Shown piece by piece: positions 33,609 to 42,714 of a stretch of DNA of 64,000 nucleotides. The notes below the pieces were generated by a model. The model did not search any database and was not told the DNA's origin. It saw nothing but the letters and a program-made list of their open reading frames with translations. Numbering within the stretch: position 1 is the stretch's first letter; the number at the start of each line of letters is the position of its first letter. Source of the stretch: Alphaproteobacteria bacterium (GTDB lineage Bacteria; Pseudomonadota; Alphaproteobacteria; RF32; CAG-239). Position numbers and translations under genes: made by a program. Location of the stretch: positions 1 to 64,000 of the forward strand of contig JAFUXF010000035.1 of the NCBI GenBank assembly GCA_017477185.1, in the 5' to 3' direction.

Positions 33609-33998
33609 ATTATTTCTCCTTTTTCTATGGTTTAAAAAATTTTTACCCATTGCTGAGTTTCCTATATAATATACAGAAATGTTCCGCAGACTTTTTGTAA
33701 AACCTAAGAGTGCTTTTTATACTACTAAACATCTTTTGATTGTGTTTTTATCCAAAAATCACATTTAAAAGTCTTAAAAAATCATTTCTGGGAGTGTAAT
33801 TAATAGAATTTTAAAAACGAAAACTAAAAACACTTAAATATTATTTATTTTCAATATATTAACCCAAATAGAGTACCTGAGCCTTAACCATCATATTTTG
33901 CTCGCATCAGCTTTGTTTTTTTGTCTATTAGACTTGACTTCCCCTGAATAGTAAGCGTTACTAAATATAGAATATTGTAAAAACAATAGGATAAAGAA
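33609..33998. other. Intergenic region between methyltransferase and DUF2924
   Basis: About 390 AT-rich bases between divergent genes. It must hold promoters for both, but I see no strong consensus boxes, hairpin or repeat. There is no supported gene. Confidence 0.4.
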
Positions 33999-34457
33999 AT
34001 GAAGAAGAAAATATACTCACCCAAAAGCTCAGAAGAGTTAAAAAAACTCGGTCGCAAAAAACAGACTGAATTATGGACAAGATACTGTGACAGTTCGTAT
34101 GAACGGCAGTTTAGAGCCTTATGGTATTATATCACTTGCGAAAATGCCAACTTAAAAATTGAGCGCAAATTCTTAACCAAACTTAAAAAATATGCCGAAA
34201 ATCCGGAAGGGTGTATGTTCCACGTTTATAAAACCAAATATAATCTGCATGCCGGTACCGAAATTATCAAGACCTTCCGCAATCGTCAATATAAGGTGCT
34301 GGTGGCAGGTGCAAATGATTTTATTTACAAAGGCAAGCATTATAAAAGCCTGTCGGCAGTGGCCAAAGAAATCTGCGGTATTAAAGTTTCCGGCTACGAT
34401 TTCTTCGGCTTGAATAACAAATCAACATTAAAGGAAGCGGAAAATGGCAAAAGTTAA
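33999..34457 (+). CDS. DUF2924 domain protein
   Basis: A 152-residue basic protein. The C-terminal block (GTEIIKTFRNRQYKVLVAGANDFIYKGKHYKSLSAVAKEICG) is the DUF2924 core, a small DNA-associated domain found almost always just upstream of a serine recombinase in alphaproteobacterial mobile elements. It overlaps the recombinase start by 14 bases, so the two are translationally coupled. It is likely an accessory or directionality factor; that role is inferred from linkage. Confidence 0.85.
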   Translation: MKKKIYSPKSSEELKKLGRKKQTELWTRYCDSSYERQFRALWYYITCENANLKIERKFLTKLKKYAENPEGCMFHVYKTKYNLHAGTEIIKTFRNRQYKVLVAGANDFIYKGKHYKSLSAVAKEICGIKVSGYDFFGLNNKSTLKEAENGKS

Positions 34458-35805
34458 TTGTGCGGTTTATGTCCGTAAATCAACCGAAAAGGGGTTGAAA
34501 TTGGAGTTTAACTCCTTGCACAATCAAGAAGAATCTTGCCGCAGTTATATCCTATCGCAAGCCTTTAATAACTGGGAGTACTACAAAACTTATACAGACG
34601 GCGGCATATCCGGCGGCACCATGGAACGTCCGGCATTGAAACAAATGCTTGAAGATATCCGTAAAGGCCTGATACAAACGGTGGTAGTTTACAAGGTTGA
34701 CCGACTGTCGCGTTCAATTATGGATTTTCATAATATGATGAAGGAGTTTGATAGATGCGGATGCAGTTTTGTATCTATCACGCAGGCCTTTGATACCTCA
34801 ACCTCAATGGGCAAACTGACCTTAAATATGTTGCTATCTTTTGCCCAATTTGAACGTGAAGTTTCCTCCGAGCGTGTCCGCGACAAAATCCGTGCCAGCA
34901 AAGCGAAAGGCTTATGGACGGGCGGAACACCAAAACTAGGTTATGATTTGATTGATAAAAAACTTGTGATTAACGAAACAGAGGCCGAACAAGTGCGGTA
35001 TTTATTTGAAAGTTATTTAAAATGTGGCTCATTAAACGAACTTCAACAAATCGCCGAATCCAAGCAAATAACACATAAACAATGGATAACAGCTAAAGGT
35101 ATCGCAAAAGGGGGAAAACCGCTTAAAACCTCAGCACTCCATCGCTTGTTGCATGAAAAATTATATCTCGGCATGATTGAAAACAAACGCACCGGACAGG
35201 CTTTCAAAGGACAGCATGAAGCGATTATCAGCAAAGAACTCTGGGAAGCAGTGCAGAAAAAGTTAAAAGAAAATGATGTCAGCGGCAATCATACGCGCTT
35301 AAAAAATGATAATCTCTTAACCGGAAAATTATTTGATGCCAATGGTACAGCCTTTATCAATCAAGCCAACAGCAAACGCAAAACCACTAAAAAGCATTAC
35401 TATGCGATTAAAGGGCTATATTTACCGACCGAACAAATTGATAAATTAGCGCAAGAGGCGGTGACGGAAATATTAAACGCGGATTTAAGCAAGTTACCAA
35501 AGGAAATGGCAATATCTTTGAAACAAATTAACTTCTCGGATATGGATTATTTTAAGCAACGCAGTTTTATCCGCAATTTTACAAGTAAAGTAATTTACGG
35601 CAAAGATAAGTTGACATTTTTCTTTAATGCCGATGCGACAATGCTTGCGGCCTATACCGGCGATGGTTTAAACCAAAATGCTGAACCGATAGAATTTATT
35701 TATGATGCAACCAATCAGCAGATTAATTTAGAAGTTGTTTTTTATCTTTTGTATTTCTTCCTTGCATCTTTTTATGCTTTCTTTGCATTCTTTTTTATTT
35801 GCTAA
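34444..35805 (+). CDS. Large serine recombinase
   Basis: A site-specific recombinase that integrates or excises the island. Its 453 residues include a resolvase-type catalytic domain (residues 1-150) with nucleophile S13 in YVRKST and the RLSRSIMDF and FAQFEREVSSERVRDK segments, then a recombinase domain (155-270). A later domain around 285-330 occupies the zinc-ribbon position but lacks the usual Cys ligands. The last 26 residues (from VVFYLLYFF) are unusually hydrophobic and antisense to the neighbouring gene's end, which suggests the natural C-terminus was replaced. Confidence 0.88.
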   Translation: MAKVNCAVYVRKSTEKGLKLEFNSLHNQEESCRSYILSQAFNNWEYYKTYTDGGISGGTMERPALKQMLEDIRKGLIQTVVVYKVDRLSRSIMDFHNMMKEFDRCGCSFVSITQAFDTSTSMGKLTLNMLLSFAQFEREVSSERVRDKIRASKAKGLWTGGTPKLGYDLIDKKLVINETEAEQVRYLFESYLKCGSLNELQQIAESKQITHKQWITAKGIAKGGKPLKTSALHRLLHEKLYLGMIENKRTGQAFKGQHEAIISKELWEAVQKKLKENDVSGNHTRLKNDNLLTGKLFDANGTAFINQANSKRKTTKKHYYAIKGLYLPTEQIDKLAQEAVTEILNADLSKLPKEMAISLKQINFSDMDYFKQRSFIRNFTSKVIYGKDKLTFFFNADATMLAAYTGDGLNQNAEPIEFIYDATNQQINLEVVFYLLYFFLASFYAFFAFFFIC

Positions 35806-36165
35806 AAGATTTTTTATAGGATTCCATTCATCATTTTCGCTCTTAATTATCACATTTAACTTTGTTAAAATTTCATATTTTTCTAATTCAGAATCAATTA
35901 AATTTATACTGTTCTGTAAAGAAAATATCCTAAATTGGTAATAGACAATATCTTTATTATATGAGGTTGCATTCCATAACTGTTCATCAATTTCCCAATA
36001 CTCTTTATCCAATTCAACAAATTTTTCAGGTAAACACAAAGATGAAATACCAGAGGCTTGCATTTTTTCTATTGTCTCTGCTTGAATTGCTCTCTTTTCA
36101 TCTAGGATTTCTTTTTGCCTGCCTTTTAATTCATTTACTTTTGTTTCAAAAAAATTATAATCCAT
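35728..36165 (-). CDS. Coiled-coil hypothetical protein, 145 aa
   Basis: Unknown. Highly charged and helical with predicted coiled coils at both ends (ETKVNELKGRQKEILDEKRA; ECKESIKRCKEEIQKIKN). No signal or membrane segment. It converges on the recombinase with a 78-base antisense overlap. SD GAGGA and AT-rich codon use like the other island genes support it. It probably belongs to the island border. Confidence 0.6.
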   Translation of the reverse strand: MDYNFFETKVNELKGRQKEILDEKRAIQAETIEKMQASGISSLCLPEKFVELDKEYWEIDEQLWNATSYNKDIVYYQFRIFSLQNSINLIDSELEKYEILTKLNVIIKSENDEWNPIKNLLANKKECKESIKRCKEEIQKIKNNF

Positions 36166-36311
36166 ATCTTATTCTCCTCACAATTGACTCGTCAAAATTC
36201 CCAAAAGTATGTAACTGCCAGAAATTTTGCGTTTTTGCGGTTAATCGGAGCTTACCATAGTCACTTTTCAAGAGTCAACCCCTCGATAATCCCCGAAACA
36301 CCGCAGATACG

Positions 36312-36340
36312 AAAAAAGACGCCTTCATCTAGCGTCTTTT
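36312..36340 (-). terminator. Terminator after tRNA-Ser
   Basis: Nine-pair stem AAAAGACGC (36314-36322) with GCGTCTTTT (36332-36340), followed on the minus strand by T residues, just past the tRNA 3' end. Confidence 0.85.
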
Positions 36341-36349
36341 CAATTAAAC

Positions 36350-36441
36350 TGGCGGAGAGATAGGGATTTGAACCCTAGGTACCCCGATAGGAGCACAATT
36401 GATTTCGAGTCAACCGCATTCGACCACTCTGCCATCTCTCC
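36350..36441 (-). tRNA. tRNA-Ser (CGA)
   Basis: A 92-base class II tRNA on the minus strand. The acceptor stem GGAGAGA pairs with TCTCTCC, followed by G and an encoded CCA. The anticodon loop contains CGA. There is a long variable arm (GTGCTCCTATCGGGGTACC region) and a T-loop GGTTCAAATCC. All features fit serine. It lies at the right edge of the island. Confidence 0.95.
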
Positions 36442-36488
36442 AAATAACATTACTAATAAATCTCCCTCTCAAAAATAGCAAGAAAAAT

Positions 36489-37502
36489 TTATCTTATCTT
36501 AATATTTTCCAAAATGACTCCATCTTTGCTGATTTTAAGAGGGGTGACGACCGTTTTATATTTGTCTGTCACATTCTGCTGCACAGCCTTGTTCCCTAAC
36601 AAAATTTTAGCAACAAAAGTACCTTTATTGGAAACATATTTATTTTCACTCAACCTATCAAGCGTTTCGAGCATAGCTAAAGAAGCTGTGTTTAATGAAA
36701 CAACAGGATCCGCATTTTCATTAAAAGTAATATGCCCGTTAGCAACCATAATCAGAGGCTTCCAGTTCAAAATAGCTTTTTGAACAACAATCTCTCCTCC
36801 CTTATCTACCCAATCGTAAAAAGCCTCACTCAACAATACATCATTTTCAACATTGCCCTGAATATGGTTATCCAAATAAATATGGCTAATATGTTTATTC
36901 AAAGGCCATCCCGTCATATCGTCAATATCGACACCCTGAACATCTAATGACCAAGATAAATAAGGTGTCTGTTGGTGTTTTGCATGTAACGACAGGGTTT
37001 TAACGGAACACAAATTTTCAATTTGTATATCTTTTACCGATAAATTAATTTCTTTTGCTGCATCATTTTTCAATCGCAACTGAATATCAGCTCCCGGCAA
37101 AAAAATACGCCAAATACGTTTATTTACCTGAAAATTTTGCTGACTTCCCAAATAAATATCAACAGTGCTTCGATTAAACAACCCGACATCAACATTCAAT
37201 TCTTCGGTTGTCCATTGTACAAAATCTTTCTCATCCAACGAATAAATTCTAAAATTTTTAATACGCATAATTTGCCACGGAGAAAAACTATAAAACCGCA
37301 GATTATCGTAAGCAAAATCATACCCGATTGACTGTAAATTCTTTTCTAATTCATCAAACTTACTTTTGAGTATTCCTATTGCATAACTACGGCTAAAAAA
37401 CATCGTCATCAACCACAAACAAATGCCAAAAGAAATCAAGCCGGATAGCAACAATATCCGATAACGATATACTTTTTTCCACACATTATATTTTTTTAAC
37501 AT
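36489..37502 (-). CDS. DUF2125 family envelope protein
   Basis: A 337-residue protein with one N-terminal membrane anchor (about residues 15-35) and a large periplasmic domain of beta-strand character. The conserved alphaproteobacterial DUF2125 family fits the sequence (YDNLRFYSFSPWQIMRIKNFRI, LNWKPLIMVANGHITFNENADP) and the position downstream of ftsEX, ydcF and plsC. The fold resembles AsmA/BAM-associated lipid-handling proteins, but function is unknown. The ATG at 37502 follows the plsC stop by four bases, indicating coupling. Confidence 0.8.
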   Translation of the reverse strand: MLKKYNVWKKVYRYRILLLSGLISFGICLWLMTMFFSRSYAIGILKSKFDELEKNLQSIGYDFAYDNLRFYSFSPWQIMRIKNFRIYSLDEKDFVQWTTEELNVDVGLFNRSTVDIYLGSQQNFQVNKRIWRIFLPGADIQLRLKNDAAKEINLSVKDIQIENLCSVKTLSLHAKHQQTPYLSWSLDVQGVDIDDMTGWPLNKHISHIYLDNHIQGNVENDVLLSEAFYDWVDKGGEIVVQKAILNWKPLIMVANGHITFNENADPVVSLNTASLAMLETLDRLSENKYVSNKGTFVAKILLGNKAVQQNVTDKYKTVVTPLKISKDGVILENIKIR

Positions 37503-37506
37503 CAAC

Positions 37507-38265
37507 CTATCCTTTAACCAAATTTTTAGCTGTATTTGGATAATTTTTAACCGTTTCCTGATTTAGCACCTGACATTTACTTTCTATTTTTTGTTGCAGC
37601 AGCGACATAAACTCTTTCTTATCTAATCCCTTAGGTAATGGTTCTAAAAATTCAATAATCACTTTTCCTCTACGACGCAAAAAAGATTTTTTAGCCCAGA
37701 CCAATCCGGTATTCAATGCGACAGGAACAACTGGCACATCTAAATTTTGCGCCAAAAAGACCAACCCCGGTTTATATTCGCCACAAGTTCCGGCTTTCAT
37801 TCTTGTCCCTTCAGGAAAAATAATAACGGAACGCCCTTCCGCTATTCTCTGTTTAACGTTTCGAAGCATTCCCTTCATGGCGGCACCGCCTGCCGAACGA
37901 TCTACAGCCACCATGCCATAAAAATATTGCGCCCATCCGAAAATCGGAATATATGTCAATTCCTTCTTCAAAACAAAAGCCATATCTTTTACAATAGTTG
38001 ACATAATATATGTTTCCAGAGCCGATTCGTGTTTTGAAGCATAAAGAGCCGGACCATTCTGAATATATTGTTTTCCTCGAACTTCTATAGTAATGCCGGC
38101 CACATATTTAAGACAAAAAACTAAAAAAGGTAAAAACATATACGTCCATAACTTAATTGTTGCTTTTTTCGAAAAAATACCGATAACCGAAGTAACAATA
38201 CACCCGACAGCTAATGTTCCATACCCCAAAACATTAAAAATCAGCGATCTCAAAAACAACATCAT
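37507..38265 (-). CDS. plsC: 1-acyl-sn-glycerol-3-phosphate acyltransferase
   Basis: Acylates lysophosphatidic acid to phosphatidic acid at the inner membrane, the second step of phospholipid synthesis. The catalytic block is KHESALET, an HX4E variant of the usual HX4D, frequent in alphaproteobacterial PlsC. FPEGTRMKAG forms the substrate-binding motif. Two N-terminal membrane stretches lie in residues 5-55. I use the ATG at 38265 with AAAGGA upstream, giving 252 residues; the longer frame overlaps ydcF. Confidence 0.93.
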   Translation of the reverse strand: MMLFLRSLIFNVLGYGTLAVGCIVTSVIGIFSKKATIKLWTYMFLPFLVFCLKYVAGITIEVRGKQYIQNGPALYASKHESALETYIMSTIVKDMAFVLKKELTYIPIFGWAQYFYGMVAVDRSAGGAAMKGMLRNVKQRIAEGRSVIIFPEGTRMKAGTCGEYKPGLVFLAQNLDVPVVPVALNTGLVWAKKSFLRRRGKVIIEFLEPLPKGLDKKEFMSLLQQKIESKCQVLNQETVKNYPNTAKNLVKG

Positions 38266-38279
38266 ATGGTTCCTTTCAG

Positions 38280-38849
38280 TCAGACATTGAAACACATTGC
38301 CCGAACAAAGGCAAATAAAAATTTATTATATTCTGACGCTAAAAAGTAAAAACTATCTAAACTTTTCCACCAAGATGTTGCTACTTTTTCAGAATAAACC
38401 GGATGTAAAATAATTTTTACATCATGATTCCAACGCCTAAACTCAACCAAACTCCGAAATAAATGATAATTTGAAGTCACTAAACGAATGGACTGAATGT
38501 TGTTTTCTTTTATCCAATTGCTGGTTTCTCGCGCATTTTCAAAAGTATTAGTTGCTATCTTATCCAGCGTAATTTCTTTATGCGTAAAAATTTTAATATC
38601 ACCCCTTTTTTTCAACGCATTCAAAGAAACATTCGCCGGCACACCGGAAATAAACAATCGTTCAGACATTCCCTGATTGAGCAAACTGGCTGCCTCAGAC
38701 AAACGATGCCTTCCTCCTGTTAGTACGACAATTGCATCCGTTTTAGTTGTGACATCTTGTGTCAGATGATTGATTTTATAATCGAAGCAGATTAACCCGC
38801 CTAACCAACAAAAAAACGCAAAAATAAAAAAACAAACGACTTTTTTCAT
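38280..38849 (-). CDS. YdcF/DUF218 family protein
   Basis: A 189-residue protein with one N-terminal membrane segment and a DUF218 domain: TDAIVVLTGGRHRLSEAASLLNQG, FENARETSNWI and RLVTSNYHLFRS are family hallmarks. Related proteins (SanA, ElyC) affect envelope and lipid-carrier metabolism. It is located between ftsX and plsC, where alphaproteobacteria usually carry it, and is probably co-transcribed. Confidence 0.88.
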   Translation of the reverse strand: MKKVVCFFIFAFFCWLGGLICFDYKINHLTQDVTTKTDAIVVLTGGRHRLSEAASLLNQGMSERLFISGVPANVSLNALKKRGDIKIFTHKEITLDKIATNTFENARETSNWIKENNIQSIRLVTSNYHLFRSLVEFRRWNHDVKIILHPVYSEKVATSWWKSLDSFYFLASEYNKFLFAFVRAMCFNV

Positions 38850-38858
38850 ATAAATTCT

Positions 38859-39773
38859 CTACATAAATTTAACCAACGTGTGCTTTACAGTGTAATAAGC
38901 CGTTATCATAGCCATAAGTGAAGAAAAAAACGGCAAACTGAATATAATTCCCCAATCCAGCATTGATAAAGATGTCTCGCTGACGATTCCACCCTCTATC
39001 TGTTTTGCTAAACCGGAAACAACATAAATCGTAGGAATAATCAGGACCAAACCATAAATTCCGCCAACAAACCCTAAAAAAGCTGTCTTATGAGCATATT
39101 GTTGAGCAACATAAGTATCTTTTGCTCCCATAAGATGCAAAATTTCAATAACATAGCGGTGCAAACCAAGGCTTGTTTGTGTACAATAAAAAATAGCACC
39201 CGAAGTAACAACCACCACCAATAACAAAACAACCAAGGCCAACAAACGCAAACTGTCAGCAAAATTTATCAGCTTATCAAGCCATAATTTATGATCATCT
39301 ATTGACGCCAATGGAGAAACTTCTGCCAACTTCTCAGCCAATTGCATAAAATCAATTTCCGCATCTTTCCTAATTTTAACATCGATCAACCGCGGAACAG
39401 GCAAATCAGAGACATCAACTCCATCACCCAACCATGGCTGTATTAAATAGTTTAACTGCTTATCTGTTAACGGTTCTGCTTTTTCCACCCCTTCATACTG
39501 ATTTAAGAATTCAACAGCTTTACTCTGCTGACGCAAAACCTCCGCCTGAGCAGCATCCTTATTATCCTCCACAATAGGCATAATTTGTACAGTCAACGAC
39601 CCGAGAATACTTTCATTCCAAGCATTCAACATTGCATTAATTGAAAGGACACCGGCTAACGTAACCCCAAAGAGAAAAACAGAAATACAAACCATAATTT
39701 GTAAAAACACACTGGAGTTATCGTCTTGCAAAGGAACCTCTTGCTTACGCGCCGTTACAACATTTTTGGTCAT
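38859..39773 (-). CDS. ftsX: Cell division protein FtsX
   Basis: Inner-membrane partner of FtsE that activates peptidoglycan hydrolases at the septum. The 304 residues have the expected four membrane helices (about 36-58, 178-200, 228-252, 274-296) and a periplasmic loop (60-175). The ATG at 39773 is separated by one base from the ftsE stop and preceded by GGAG, which favours it over an upstream ATG that would overlap ftsE. Confidence 0.93.
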   Translation of the reverse strand: MTKNVVTARKQEVPLQDDNSSVFLQIMVCISVFLFGVTLAGVLSINAMLNAWNESILGSLTVQIMPIVEDNKDAAQAEVLRQQSKAVEFLNQYEGVEKAEPLTDKQLNYLIQPWLGDGVDVSDLPVPRLIDVKIRKDAEIDFMQLAEKLAEVSPLASIDDHKLWLDKLINFADSLRLLALVVLLLVVVVTSGAIFYCTQTSLGLHRYVIEILHLMGAKDTYVAQQYAHKTAFLGFVGGIYGLVLIIPTIYVVSGLAKQIEGGIVSETSLSMLDWGIIFSLPFFSSLMAMITAYYTVKHTLVKFM

Positions 39774-39774
39774 T

Positions 39775-40527
39775 TCACAATCTCCTCTCTGTTCCATCCA
39801 AAACAACGGGGCGATAAATTTTTAATCCTTTATTTTGCAAATGCAGCCGAGGGAAAGGAAAATCCGTTATCAATCGCTCACTATGCGTCGCAATAACAAC
39901 CGTTGTCCCCAACTTATTCAATTCTACAAACAATTTCATCAATTTATTGGCAATATCGCTATCAACGTTACCGGTCGGTTCATCTGCCAATAAAATTTCC
40001 GGACGATTTATAACAGCTCGCGCAATAGCAACTCTTTGCTTTTCTCCGCCTGATAACGTTGACGCCCGATCATTTATCTTTTTACTTAATTCGACCCACT
40101 GTAATAACTCTGTTACTCTTTTGCGGACTTCTCTTTCTTCCATTCCGCAGACACGCAAAGGCAACGCCACATTATCAAATGCCGTCATATGATCCAGCAA
40201 TCTGAAATCTTGAAACACAACGCCAATTCGTCGCCGCAATAAAGCCAAACAATCTCTATCAGCAAACGCAATATTTCTACCGAAAATTTTAACGATTCCT
40301 CTTGATGCTTTTTGAGACAAATACATCATACTTAAAAGAGATGTTTTACCGGCACCGCTTTTTCCTGTCAAAAAATGAAAAGACCCGCGACGCAATGTCA
40401 GATTTATATCACTTAAGACCTCTGCACCTTGTCCGTAGCGTATTCCAACATTCTGCATTCCGATAATTGTATCTACATCACTGATATTATCTGCCAAGAT
40501 TCTTCCTCCGCTTTTTTTTGCTAGCAT
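39775..40527 (-). CDS. ftsE: Cell division ATP-binding protein FtsE
   Basis: ABC ATPase that energises FtsX. Walker A GKSGAGKTSLL, signature LSGGEKQRVAIARA, Walker B ILLADEPTG and switch His in ATHSERL are all intact. The 250 residues include about 22 N-terminal residues before the usual start (MQNVGIRYG), so an internal start at that Met is possible. It is the first gene of ftsE-ftsX-ydcF-plsC-DUF2125. Confidence 0.95.
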   Translation of the reverse strand: MLAKKSGGRILADNISDVDTIIGMQNVGIRYGQGAEVLSDINLTLRRGSFHFLTGKSGAGKTSLLSMMYLSQKASRGIVKIFGRNIAFADRDCLALLRRRIGVVFQDFRLLDHMTAFDNVALPLRVCGMEEREVRKRVTELLQWVELSKKINDRASTLSGGEKQRVAIARAVINRPEILLADEPTGNVDSDIANKLMKLFVELNKLGTTVVIATHSERLITDFPFPRLHLQNKGLKIYRPVVLDGTERRL

Positions 40528-40611
40528 ACAGCAAGAATTATATTTAATAAAATGTTTTTTTACTTTGATTAAATGGTTTTTAATAATATATTGAACTAAA
40601 GAGGTAAAAAA

Positions 40612-41511
40612 ATGAAAATATACTGTCCTAAATGTAATACTTGCTATTCTATTGATGAAACTTTAATTCCGACTGAGGGGAAAAAAGTACGTTGCCAACG
40701 CTGTGGAGAAATTTGGGTATATAAACCGCAAACAGATTCATCAATGCCCCTCAACGCTGAGGATAACGCCACTAAGGAAAAGATCTCCTTCCCCGAAGAT
40801 AATATTCATGAAGATGTGGACGATTCCACAATTGCTGAAGCAGAAATTGTTCCTGATGAAATTTCAGAAACTTTACCGGAAGAAGCACCTCAAACGATTG
40901 CAGCAACCGAAGATGGTGAAGCCACAACAACCCCGGCAACTACCGAAGAAAAACCTGTCTCTGATGAAGAAATCAATAAAATATTTTCTCGCCTCAAGGA
41001 TGAAACAGATAAACTATCAGAAGAAAAAAGCAACCTCTCTAAACCTAAAAAAATCTTTCAAACAATCAAAAAATTATTAGGATGGAACAATCGATTGATT
41101 ATCTCTCTGGAAATTCTCACAATTTTACTAATAATCGGACTGGGGGCTTTTGCTCAGCGATTCGAAATTGTTCGCAAATTTCCGCAAATGGAAGCTTTTT
41201 TCGGACAACTCGGTTTACAAACCAAAGTTATCGGCGAAGGTCTCGATTTTCAAAATGTAACGCGGAATTATATTGTTGAAAACGATGAAGAACGCCTCAA
41301 CATCAAAGGGTTTATCGTAAACACCAAAAATTCTGAATTAGAACTCCCTGTTGTTGTCGTTAATTTCCTCAATAACGATGCCGAACTGCTATCTCAAACC
41401 GAACAAAAATTAGAAACGGCGACCATAAAAGCCGGAGAAAAAGTACCATTTAATTTGTATACGACCAAACCTACAGATGATGCTAAATTTGTAGTTTTGA
41501 CCTTTAAATAG
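40612..41511 (+). CDS. MJ0042-type zinc-ribbon membrane protein
   Basis: A 299-residue protein. The N-terminal zinc ribbon has two CxxC pairs (CPKCNTCYSID and CQRCGEIW). An acidic linker (residues 45-130), one membrane helix (about 165-185) and a C-terminal periplasmic domain resembling DUF3426 (ERLNIKGFIVNTKNSELELPVVVV) follow. Proteins of this design lie divergent from ftsE in many Rhodospirillales. The role is unknown; an envelope-stress or assembly function is a guess from location. Confidence 0.82.
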   Translation: MKIYCPKCNTCYSIDETLIPTEGKKVRCQRCGEIWVYKPQTDSSMPLNAEDNATKEKISFPEDNIHEDVDDSTIAEAEIVPDEISETLPEEAPQTIAATEDGEATTTPATTEEKPVSDEEINKIFSRLKDETDKLSEEKSNLSKPKKIFQTIKKLLGWNNRLIISLEILTILLIIGLGAFAQRFEIVRKFPQMEAFFGQLGLQTKVIGEGLDFQNVTRNYIVENDEERLNIKGFIVNTKNSELELPVVVVNFLNNDAELLSQTEQKLETATIKAGEKVPFNLYTTKPTDDAKFVVLTFK

Positions 41512-41514
41512 GTC

Positions 41515-42051
41515 TTACCATTTTTCCCAGTGGATTTTTTCTGGTTTAAATCTGTTATCAGGCTGTTTCGGCTCTGTTTTCGGGTAACCCAAAATAACAA
41601 TAGCAAGTGGTCTGATATAATCAGGTAAAGCAAACATTTCCTGCAAACCGGAAATAACTTTCGGCATAGGAGCGGCTCCGCAAAAACAAGCACCGATTCC
41701 TTTAGCATGAGCGGCCAAAAGAAGATTCTCCGTTGCCAAAGAGCAGTCTATATCTGAATAATTCCAAGTCTCATCCTCTTTGTGTCGGCTAAATGACTGA
41801 TTGACATTTCCACACACCAAAATCACCGCACTAGCCTCTTTGGCAAATGACGTCCAAGGCTGAACATGACGCAATTGCGCCATTTGCTCTTTATCCGTAA
41901 CCACCAAAAACTCCCATGGTTGCATATTATGCGCCGACGGAGCATATTGTGCTGCTTTTATAATTTCTTCCAAATCTTCCCGACGGATTTCTTTTGTATT
42001 ATCAAACTGACGAACGGAACGTCTGGTTAAAATAGCATCAATAGTTTCCAT
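41515..42051 (-). CDS. Nitroreductase family flavoprotein
   Basis: FMN-dependent NAD(P)H oxidoreductase of 178 residues. RRSVRQFDNTKEI near the N-terminus and YAPSAHNMQPWEFLVV (FMN phosphate binding) are typical, with GIGACFCGAAP and LAIVILGYPKTEPK in the C-terminal half. The substrate cannot be told from sequence. It converges on the zinc-ribbon gene, with only three bases between stops, and probably shares a transcript with the gene at 42064. Confidence 0.9.
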   Translation of the reverse strand: METIDAILTRRSVRQFDNTKEIRREDLEEIIKAAQYAPSAHNMQPWEFLVVTDKEQMAQLRHVQPWTSFAKEASAVILVCGNVNQSFSRHKEDETWNYSDIDCSLATENLLLAAHAKGIGACFCGAAPMPKVISGLQEMFALPDYIRPLAIVILGYPKTEPKQPDNRFKPEKIHWEKW

Positions 42052-42063
42052 AATTATCTCCTT

Positions 42064-42687
42064 TTAGTGTACGGTTCTTTGCAAATTTTCGATTCGCGGT
42101 AACACCGAGTTTTCTATCAAAAAAGCAATAGCTTTTTCAACCATTTTATCGGTAGCAATAAAATGTTTCATAACATTATCCGACACAAATTCACCTTTAT
42201 TTTTATCGGCCAAAGTAATGTAAACTTCAGCCATTTGCGATAACGAATCAATCAATTCCGCCAAATAAGACGGCAGTTTTAAATCTTCCTGTCCGCCCCA
42301 AAACCCCTCAACAAAGCCATACTCTATTTCATCATACCGCTGACGACATAAAGCAATAAAATCAGCTCCATTATCTATTTTGTGATAGGACGAAAGAGTA
42401 ACCCGATTCTTTTTCACATTTTGAAAAATCTCATCCCATAACCCCATAAAAAATTTAAAAAATAAATCAGCTTCTTCTTTTGTTTCCAAGCGAGGAGAAC
42501 GACCTTCCGTCCAAAACGAAGAAATCACATCCGTCGGTCGCAGATTGAGGTTTGGCGAACAAATCGCGCCACAGAATTTCATTTTGACAACAGATAATGG
42601 TGTCAAACAATGATAATGATCTAAAAACTTTTTAAATTTTTCATCCCCGAGATACTTATTTTCGCTTTGCATTTTTATCTTCTTCAT
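42064..42687 (-). CDS. Hypothetical protein, 207 aa, weakly UPF0149-like
   Basis: Soluble helical protein. The segment LTPLSVVKMKFCGAICSPNLNLRPTDVISSFW followed by FFKFFMGLWDEIF recalls the layout of UPF0149/YecA proteins, but the match is weak and no zinc-binding tail is present. It is 12 bases upstream of the nitroreductase gene. I do not assign a function. Confidence 0.65.
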   Translation of the reverse strand: MKKIKMQSENKYLGDEKFKKFLDHYHCLTPLSVVKMKFCGAICSPNLNLRPTDVISSFWTEGRSPRLETKEEADLFFKFFMGLWDEIFQNVKKNRVTLSSYHKIDNGADFIALCRQRYDEIEYGFVEGFWGGQEDLKLPSYLAELIDSLSQMAEVYITLADKNKGEFVSDNVMKHFIATDKMVEKAIAFLIENSVLPRIENLQRTVH

Positions 42688-42714
42688 ATATATAGTTAAC
42701 TTAGCACTAATGTA

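Larger units (their letters stand above)
21800..36300. mobile_element. Phage-like integrative island lacking structural genes
   Basis: The island contains a serine recombinase with DUF2924 at its right end, a ParB-domain methyltransferase, DUF5681 and large terminase genes, an HNH nuclease, a DUF6150 protein, an XRE regulator with operators, a DnaB-like protein and a Bro-N protein. Most genes run on the minus strand and are more AT-rich than the flanks. No portal, capsid, protease, tail or lysis gene is present. It ends close to tRNA-Ser. Borders are approximate, inferred from gene content and composition. Confidence 0.65.

Noticed and set aside
36350-36441. tRNA-Ser as attachment site of the island
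   Set aside because: No copy of the tRNA 3' end is found at the left border (21600-21990), and the integrase is a serine recombinase, which seldom uses tRNA 3' ends.
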